Shown: positions 7,353 through 13,012 of the stretch, one piece after another | How positions within the stretch are numbered: position 1 is the first letter of the stretch | How the letters are laid out: the number at the start of each line of letters is the position of its first letter | Notes under the pieces: generated by a model | The model's input: only the letters and a program-made list of their open reading frames with translations | The model's database searches: none | Told to the model about the DNA's origin: nothing | Origin: Bacteroidetes bacterium UBA7688 | GTDB taxonomy: Bacteria; Bacteroidota; Bacteroidia; Chitinophagales; Chitinophagaceae | DNA length: 15,185 bases | Direction: 5' to 3' | NCBI GenBank assembly: GCA_002482815.1 | Contig: DLGS01000200.1 | Span: forward strand, 1 to 15,185 | Program-made: the position numbers and the translations under genes

Positions 7353-8180
7353 ATGTCTGTAGATACAAAAAAGCGTGTCCTTATTATTTGCAACGAACTT
7401 TCCCCTTATTTAGAGTTTTCTGAATTTGCCCAAATCCTCAACAAATTAGCAATTAAGACTTTTGAAGCCGGTGTTGAAATTCGTATTATAATGCCGCGTT
7501 TTGGGGTAATCAACGAACGTCGCCACAAATTACATGAGGTGGTAAGGCTTTCCGGAATTAATATTATTGTAGACAAAGACGACTATCCATTGATTATAAA
7601 AGTGGCCTCATTGCCTAATGCGCGCTTGCAGGTTTACTTTATGGATAATGATGACTATTTCAAACGCAAGTTTGTTTTCAGGGATGAGAATGAGAAATTC
7701 TACGATGATAATGCTGACCGTACTGTTTTCTTCTGTAAAAGTGCCCTGGAAACCGTTAAGAAATTCGGCTGGCCTCCAAATGTTATTCATTGCCACGGCT
7801 GGATGACCTCACTTGTACCCTTATTTTTGAAGACAACCTATAAAAAAGAACCTGTTTTTAGCTTTACTAAATCAATCTATACCGTTCAGGCTGATCAGTT
7901 TAAAGAAAAACTGAGTGATCAGTTTGTGCGTAAAGCAATGATTAGTGCTGACATCAAAGAAAAAGATCTTGAAGTATTTAAAGACCGTACCAATACAGCC
8001 CTTACTTTAGGCGGTGCTAAATACGCGGATATTGTAATAATGGGTGATAAAAAAATCAGTTCAAAAATTACAGATGAAATAAAACCAAGCCGTACCAAGA
8101 AAGTTATTCCTTTCGAGCCGGAATGGGTTGAGGACATTACTTCTCTTTTAGACTTGTATAAAAGCTTAACAGACTCTTAG
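7353..8180 (+). CDS. GT5-like protein: stand-alone N-terminal half of a glycogen/starch synthase
   Basis: This 275-residue protein resembles only the N-terminal Rossmann domain of GT5 glycogen/starch synthases, which are about 450-500 residues. It begins KKRVLIICNELSPYLEF, matching the opening beta-strand. The ADP-glucose-binding KxGGLGDV loop expected around residues 19-26 is replaced by YLEFSEFA. HCHGWMTSLVP (146 onwards) matches the H-x-HDWHT region, and FSFTKSIYTVQA matches the TIHN strand. No second GT-B domain follows; the stop at 8178-8180 is followed at once by a different gene. Bacteroidota genomes often carry such a short protein annotated as glycogen synthase beside panC, which I recall rather than show. 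Lacking donor-site loop and C-terminal domain, it is unlikely to be a working synthase; a regulatory or scaffold role is only a guess. Confidence 0.8.
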   Translation: MSVDTKKRVLIICNELSPYLEFSEFAQILNKLAIKTFEAGVEIRIIMPRFGVINERRHKLHEVVRLSGINIIVDKDDYPLIIKVASLPNARLQVYFMDNDDYFKRKFVFRDENEKFYDDNADRTVFFCKSALETVKKFGWPPNVIHCHGWMTSLVPLFLKTTYKKEPVFSFTKSIYTVQADQFKEKLSDQFVRKAMISADIKEKDLEVFKDRTNTALTLGGAKYADIVIMGDKKISSKITDEIKPSRTKKVIPFEPEWVEDITSLLDLYKSLTDS

Positions 8181-8211
8181 TTTTGTTTTTTATTTCTTCG
8201 CTCTAAATTTT
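8181..8211 (+). promoter_or_regulatory. Weak candidate promoter before the DUF4270 gene
   Basis: TTTTG at 8181-8185 and TAAATTTT at 8204-8211 resemble the -33 and -7 elements at 18 bases spacing, but the -7 box ends in T rather than G. If used, the transcript would begin almost at the TTG start of the next gene, making it leaderless or nearly so. The AT-rich gap can produce such matches by chance. Confidence 0.25.
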
Positions 8212-8216
8212 TTCAC

Positions 8217-9635
8217 TTGTTTTACCAACTTCCTTTGAACAAAGCCGTTTTTGCCTTTTTAGCCGTCATCGTTTTGTTTTCTTCCTGCAAAGAGAATACT
8301 GTTATCCGCACAGACGTAGTGCCGGCGGTAGATAACATTACTGTTTTTGGAACGGACACGCTTACACTATGGACGAAAAGCGTGAAGGACGACACTGTGA
8401 AAACAAGTGTTTTTACTTCAGGGATTCCGGTATTTTTGGGTGCAGGAAACATTAATAATGATGCTTATTTTGGTAAAACATCGGCTTCATTTTATTTTCA
8501 GGTTCGCCCGCCACAGGATAATTACACGTTCGATCAAAATAAATACCAGATTGATTCAGCCATCCTGATTCTACCTTACAGTGGATTTTCATATGGTGAT
8601 ACAACATTCAGTGCCGGTACTCAGACTTTCAAAGCTTACCGGATGACAGAGTCCATATTTTTCGACAGCGTTTATTATGCCCATTCTGCGCCAAAAAGTG
8701 TTGAGTCATTGCCAATAGCTACGAAAACTGTTTTTCTACCTGATTTGTTTAAAAGTGTCCGCGACTCCACAAGAGTTGCCGGAATTAACCGTCCTGCCCA
8801 TCTTCGGATGCGTCTGGAAGACAAGTTGATGAATGAAATAATGATTGAGAAAACCGGCGGCTCAGATTTTACAAATACGGCAGCCTTCCTCAATTATTTT
8901 AAAGGCATTTTTGTAACAACAGAAACGGGAGGAAATACAATTGTTTATTTCAGGCTTACAGGTAATGATGTCTTCAGTAAAGCAGGAATTTTAATGTATT
9001 ATCATACTAAAAATTCAGGTGGAGTAATAACGGATACCCTTTCTGCATCATTCCCTTTTGACCCGACTGCCAGTCAAACCAAAACTGCATCTTTCAATAG
9101 GGTTACACGCGATTTCAGTGGTTCTCCGGTTCAATCTTTATTTACCTCTACGGCTGTTTCGGAAAATACCATTACAGTTCAAAATCTTCCGGGAGCAGCT
9201 ATCGATTTGAGAATACCCTATATCAAAAATCTTCCGCGTTGTATTGTCAACAAAGCTGAGTTGGTGATTACCCAAATTCCTTCTCCAATGGACGCTATTT
9301 TTGCCCTCCCGATCCGCATTTATCCTGAAGCTATCGAAGAAGATGGATCGCGCAGACGTATTGCCGACCGGAATCCTACTACTTCTACCGCGCCATTATA
9401 TTTTATGGATGGAAATCTCAGGACCAGCACAATTGGTGGCACAACAGTCAACCAGTATGTCCTCAATTTCCCGAGAGAATTACAAAATGCCATTGTAGAG
9501 CAAAAAAAAGAACTTAGATTGCGCATTAATGGCACTCAAAGCTTTATTGGAGCATACAGGCTCACGGCAGCCGGTAGCACCTACAGTCAACCGGCTTACA
9601 GGATTAAGCTGAATGTTGTTTATACTAAACTTTAA
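8217..9635 (+). CDS. DUF4270 family lipoprotein
   Basis: A 472-residue predicted surface or periplasmic lipoprotein. The signal peptide has a hydrophobic run (AVFAFLAVIVLF) followed by SSC with Cys24 as lipid attachment site; the next residues KEN resemble the acidic/lysine-rich signal that sends Bacteroidota lipoproteins to the surface. The body shows the DUF4270 pattern: SASFYFQVRPPQ, an IDSAILILPYSGFSYGDT strand pair, FKAYRMTESI, and a closing RIKLNVVYTKL. The family has no established biochemical function. No ATG is available in the right place. TTG 8217 opens the longest form, while TTG 8235 would give the more typical start MNKAVF with 466 residues; I cannot choose firmly. It lies 36 bases after the GT5-like gene and 17 before glmS, so co-transcription with both is likely. 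Confidence 0.82.
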   Translation: MFYQLPLNKAVFAFLAVIVLFSSCKENTVIRTDVVPAVDNITVFGTDTLTLWTKSVKDDTVKTSVFTSGIPVFLGAGNINNDAYFGKTSASFYFQVRPPQDNYTFDQNKYQIDSAILILPYSGFSYGDTTFSAGTQTFKAYRMTESIFFDSVYYAHSAPKSVESLPIATKTVFLPDLFKSVRDSTRVAGINRPAHLRMRLEDKLMNEIMIEKTGGSDFTNTAAFLNYFKGIFVTTETGGNTIVYFRLTGNDVFSKAGILMYYHTKNSGGVITDTLSASFPFDPTASQTKTASFNRVTRDFSGSPVQSLFTSTAVSENTITVQNLPGAAIDLRIPYIKNLPRCIVNKAELVITQIPSPMDAIFALPIRIYPEAIEEDGSRRRIADRNPTTSTAPLYFMDGNLRTSTIGGTTVNQYVLNFPRELQNAIVEQKKELRLRINGTQSFIGAYRLTAAGSTYSQPAYRIKLNVVYTKL

Positions 9636-9652
9636 AAAACACTTCAAATAAT

Positions 9653-11491
9653 ATGTGTGGCATAGTAGCATATATTGGCAATAAAGAAGCCTATCCGATA
9701 TTAATCAAAGGCCTGAAAAGACTGGAGTACAGAGGGTATGACAGTGCCGGGGTTGCTTTATTAAATGGTTCTCTGGACGTTTATAAGAAACAGGGTAAGG
9801 TATCGATGCTGGAAGATTTTGCCACCGGTAAAAAACTTTCTGCAACAGTTGGTATTGGTCATACACGTTGGGCAACACACGGTGTGCCAAATGATATTAA
9901 TGCCCATCCTCACCTTTCCAATTCCGGTAATATTGCCTTGATTCATAACGGAATTATCGAGAATTACGGTCCAATCAAAGAAGAACTTCAAAAAAGAGGA
10001 TATGAATTCCATTCAGAAACGGATACAGAAGTCTTGGTTAATCTGATTGAAGAAGTTCAAAAACAGGAGAATGTTTCCTTAGACCACGCTGTGCGCATAG
10101 CTTTGAATGAAGTAATCGGTGCATATGCTATCGTGGTGATTGATAAAAATAATCCTGATATGCTGATTGCTGCCCGCAAAGGCAGTCCCCTCGTATTGGG
10201 TATCGGGATAGATGAGTTTTTTGTTGCTTCAGATGCATCGCCAATTATTGAGTATACCAAAAATGTGATTTACCTGGATGATGAAGAATATGTTGTAGTA
10301 AACAGAGATGGCACCTACACGATTAAAAATCTGGGTAACATCGAAAAGTCTCATGCTATTCAGACCCTTGAGATGAATCTTGAGGCTATTGAGAAAGGTG
10401 ATTTTGAGCATTACATGCTGAAAGAAATTTACGAGCAGCCTAAAGCGATCGAAGATTCTTTCCGTGGCAGAATGAATGCTGCTGGCGGATGGATAAAAAT
10501 GGGTGGTATTACAGAATATGAACAACGCATCAATAATGCGGATCGTTTCCTGATTACAGCTTGTGGAACATCTTGGCATAGTGGCCTTTTAGGTGAATAT
10601 ATTATTGAAGATCTGACACGCGTTCCGGTAGAAGTTGAGTATGCTTCCGAATTCCGTTATCGCAATCCGATTGTAAAAGAATCCGATTTTATTATTGCTA
10701 TTTCTCAATCCGGAGAAACTGCTGATACCCTGGCTGCTATTGAATTGGCAAAGGAAAGACTGGCACTGGTTTATGGTATTTGTAATGTGATCGGTTCTTC
10801 TATTGCACGTGCTACACACGCCGGTTCTTATACACACGCCGGTCCTGAAATAGGCGTTGCTTCCACGAAAGCCTTCTCTACGCAGGTTTCTGTTTTGATT
10901 TTAATTGCCTTGCAAATTGCCCAGTCAAAAGGAACAATTCCACAGTCCAAATTGCGTCAGTTGCTCTACGAGCTGGAGAGTGTTCCTGAAAAAATAAAGG
11001 AAGTGCTGGAACTTGATGGCGAAATCAAAAAAATCGCAGAAGTTTATAAAGATGCCAATAATTTCCTTTACCTGGGTCGTGGTTATAATTACCCTGTTGC
11101 AATGGAAGGTGCTTTGAAGCTGAAAGAAATTTCATATATCCATGCGGAAGGTTACCCTGCTGCTGAAATGAAGCACGGACCTATTGCACTGATTGACGAA
11201 GAAATGCCTGTTGTGTTCCTGGCAACCAATATGAGTGCTTACGAAAAAATCGTTTCGAATATCCAGGAAGTAAAAGCCCGCAAAGGCAAGGTTATTGCTA
11301 TTGTAAATAAAGGTGATACTCAAATTAAAGCAATGGCTGATCATGTAATTGAAGTGCCTGAAGTAGACGAAATAATTTCCCCATTAATTACAATTGTGCC
11401 GCTTCAATTATTGGCTTACCACATTGCTATCATGAGAGGATGTAATGTAGACCAGCCGCGCAATCTGGCAAAATCTGTTACAGTAGAATAA
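9653..11491 (+). CDS. glmS: Glutamine--fructose-6-phosphate aminotransferase (isomerizing)
   Basis: GlmS converts fructose-6-phosphate and glutamine to glucosamine-6-phosphate and glutamate, the entry step to peptidoglycan and LPS amino sugars. The 612-residue length matches the family (609 in E. coli). MCGIVAYIG provides the N-terminal nucleophile Cys2 of the glutaminase domain (about 1-240). Two SIS domains follow, with ACGTSWHSG around Cys304, ISQSGETADT and ASTKAFSTQ in the first and LGRGYNYP in the second. Isomerase residues keep their register: Glu492, His508 (EMKHGP) and Lys607 in the closing NLAKSVTVE correspond to E. coli Glu488, His504 and Lys603. It follows the DUF4270 gene after 17 bases and ends at a strong hairpin terminator. 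I see no glmS ribozyme or other leader structure. Confidence 0.98.
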   Translation: MCGIVAYIGNKEAYPILIKGLKRLEYRGYDSAGVALLNGSLDVYKKQGKVSMLEDFATGKKLSATVGIGHTRWATHGVPNDINAHPHLSNSGNIALIHNGIIENYGPIKEELQKRGYEFHSETDTEVLVNLIEEVQKQENVSLDHAVRIALNEVIGAYAIVVIDKNNPDMLIAARKGSPLVLGIGIDEFFVASDASPIIEYTKNVIYLDDEEYVVVNRDGTYTIKNLGNIEKSHAIQTLEMNLEAIEKGDFEHYMLKEIYEQPKAIEDSFRGRMNAAGGWIKMGGITEYEQRINNADRFLITACGTSWHSGLLGEYIIEDLTRVPVEVEYASEFRYRNPIVKESDFIIAISQSGETADTLAAIELAKERLALVYGICNVIGSSIARATHAGSYTHAGPEIGVASTKAFSTQVSVLILIALQIAQSKGTIPQSKLRQLLYELESVPEKIKEVLELDGEIKKIAEVYKDANNFLYLGRGYNYPVAMEGALKLKEISYIHAEGYPAAEMKHGPIALIDEEMPVVFLATNMSAYEKIVSNIQEVKARKGKVIAIVNKGDTQIKAMADHVIEVPEVDEIISPLITIVPLQLLAYHIAIMRGCNVDQPRNLAKSVTVE

Positions 11492-11513
11492 GCGTGTTTA
11501 ACTGTTAATATTT

Positions 11514-11556
11514 AAAGGGAATAAATTTTTATCCACAAAAATTTATTCCCTTTTTT
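11514..11556 (+). terminator. Intrinsic terminator after glmS
   Basis: AAAGGGAATAAATTTTT (11514-11530) pairs perfectly over 17 bases with AAAAATTTATTCCCTTT (11537-11553) around the six-base loop ATCCAC, and runs into a T tract to 11556. It begins 22 bases after the glmS stop and ends just before the metK promoter, separating the two transcription units. The A-rich left arm means it could also work for the reverse strand, but no gene reads that way here. Confidence 0.88.
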
Positions 11557-11587
11557 ATTTATTGACTTTTCAATACCTGCTAATACT

Positions 11588-11595
11588 TAAATTTG
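11588..11595 (+). promoter_or_regulatory. Bacteroidota -7 box for metK
   Basis: TAAATTTG is a perfect TAnnTTTG match. TTG at 11562-11564 is a possible -33 element, but its spacing of 23 bases is long. Transcription would start near 11602 and give a leader of about 35 bases. The leader is too short and plain to hold a SAM riboswitch. Confidence 0.5.
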
Positions 11596-11636
11596 CGCAT
11601 CTCAAAATTATTTTCTTAAAAAAAACAAAAAAATAC

Positions 11637-12887
11637 ATGCCTTATTTGTTCACGTCTGAGTCTGTTTCCGAAGGGCATCCTGATAAAGTTGCCGATCAGA
11701 TTTCTGATGCATTAGTTGACAATTTTCTTGCCTGGGATAACCAATCCAAGATCGCTTGCGAAACGCTGGTAACAACAGGACAAGTTGTTTTGGCTGGAGA
11801 AGTAAAATCAAAAACCTATATTGATGTGCAGCAAATTGCGCGTGATGTAATTGCTAAAATTGGTTATACCAAAAGCGAATACATGTTTGAAGCCAATTCA
11901 TGTGGTGTTTTTTCTGCAATACATGAACAATCGGCCGATATCAATCAGGGTGTTGATAAAAAGAAAAAGGAAGATCAGGGTGCCGGAGATCAGGGAATGA
12001 TGTTTGGTTATGCAACCAACGAGACAAGCAATTATATGCCACTGGCATTAGATATGTCACACTTTTTGCTTCGCGAATTGAGTGCAATCCGTAAAGAAGG
12101 TAAATTGATGAAATATCTTCGTCCTGACGCTAAAAGCCAGGTGACAATTGAATATAGCGACGATAACGTTCCTGTAAGAATCGATACAATTGTAATTTCA
12201 ACCCAACACGATGATTTTGCAACTGAGAAAGCAATGCAGGAGCAGATTAAAAAGGATGTTGTCAGTATCTTGATTCCTCGTGTGATCAAATCTTATCCTG
12301 CCTACAAAAAATTATTCAACGATAAAATTAAATACCACATCAATCCAACCGGGAAATTCGTAATTGGTGGTCCTCACGGAGATACAGGATTGACAGGAAG
12401 AAAAATTATTGTAGATACCTACGGTGGTAAAGGTGCACACGGCGGTGGTGCATTTTCGGGAAAAGATCCAAGTAAAGTTGACCGTTCTGCTGCTTATGCT
12501 ACCCGCCATATCGCTAAAAATCTGGTTGCTGCAGGAGTTTGTACTGAAGTTTTGGTGCAGGTTTCTTATGCTATTGGTGTGGCAAAGCCAATGGGTATCT
12601 ATATCAATACCTATGGTACAGCCAAGGTGAAGTTAAATGATGGCCAGATAGCCAAAGTTGTTGAATCTGTTTTTGATATGAGACCGTATTTTATTGAACA
12701 ACGTTTGAAACTTCGTCAGCCAATGTACAGTGAATGTGCGGCTTATGGGCATATGGGACGCGAACCGGAAATTGTATCCAAAACTTTCAAATCTGCTGAT
12801 GGTAAATTGAAAACCATCAAAGTTGAATTGTTTACCTGGGAGAAACTGGATTACGTTACAAAAGTGAAAAAAGCATTTAAACTATAG
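11637..12887 (+). CDS. metK: S-adenosylmethionine synthase (methionine adenosyltransferase)
   Basis: MetK makes S-adenosylmethionine from ATP and methionine in the cytoplasm, supplying the cell's methyl donor. From ATG 11637 it has 416 residues, the usual size in Bacteroidota. The frame is open to TTG 11562, but the extra 25 residues are low-complexity and would lie across the promoter, while MPYLFTSESVSEGHPDKVADQ is the family's standard N-terminus. Signatures are GHPDK (His14), the GAGDQGMMFGYA hexapeptide region, GGPHGDTGLTGRKI and YGGKGAHGGGAFSGKDPSKVDR, all part of the active site or its mobile loop. It stands alone between the glmS terminator and the protease promoter. No clear terminator follows. 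Confidence 0.98.
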   Translation: MPYLFTSESVSEGHPDKVADQISDALVDNFLAWDNQSKIACETLVTTGQVVLAGEVKSKTYIDVQQIARDVIAKIGYTKSEYMFEANSCGVFSAIHEQSADINQGVDKKKKEDQGAGDQGMMFGYATNETSNYMPLALDMSHFLLRELSAIRKEGKLMKYLRPDAKSQVTIEYSDDNVPVRIDTIVISTQHDDFATEKAMQEQIKKDVVSILIPRVIKSYPAYKKLFNDKIKYHINPTGKFVIGGPHGDTGLTGRKIIVDTYGGKGAHGGGAFSGKDPSKVDRSAAYATRHIAKNLVAAGVCTEVLVQVSYAIGVAKPMGIYINTYGTAKVKLNDGQIAKVVESVFDMRPYFIEQRLKLRQPMYSECAAYGHMGREPEIVSKTFKSADGKLKTIKVELFTWEKLDYVTKVKKAFKL

Positions 12888-12964
12888 TAGTTTTACTCAA
12901 TATTAGAAATGAAAATATCGAATCCGGCTTCTTAAACAAAAGTCAAAGTTTTCATATTTTTATT

Positions 12965-12972
12965 TACCTTTG
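12965..12972 (+). promoter_or_regulatory. Bacteroidota -7 box for the M43 protease gene
   Basis: TACCTTTG is a perfect TAnnTTTG match, 41 bases before the ATG at 13013, in the 125-base gap after metK. The upstream GTTTTC at 12948-12953 is a poor and too close -33 candidate. The rest of the gap shows only a weak ATGAAAA/TTTTCAT pairing with a long loop, which I do not call a terminator. Confidence 0.45.
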
Positions 12973-13012
12973 AGACTGAAGATTTTAAACAGAGCTTATA
13001 AAAATTTCAACA

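Noticed and set aside
11562..11636. N-terminal extension of MetK to 11562.
   Set aside because: The extension is low-complexity, overlaps the -7 box and terminator tail, and MPYLFTSESVSEGHPDK is the normal N-terminus.
11557..11636. SAM riboswitch upstream of metK.
   Set aside because: The leader after the -7 box is about 35 bases, A-rich, and has no paired elements.
12900..12962. Terminator after metK from ATGAAAA pairing with TTTTCAT.
   Set aside because: Only seven AT-rich pairs with a loop of more than 30 bases; too weak to call.
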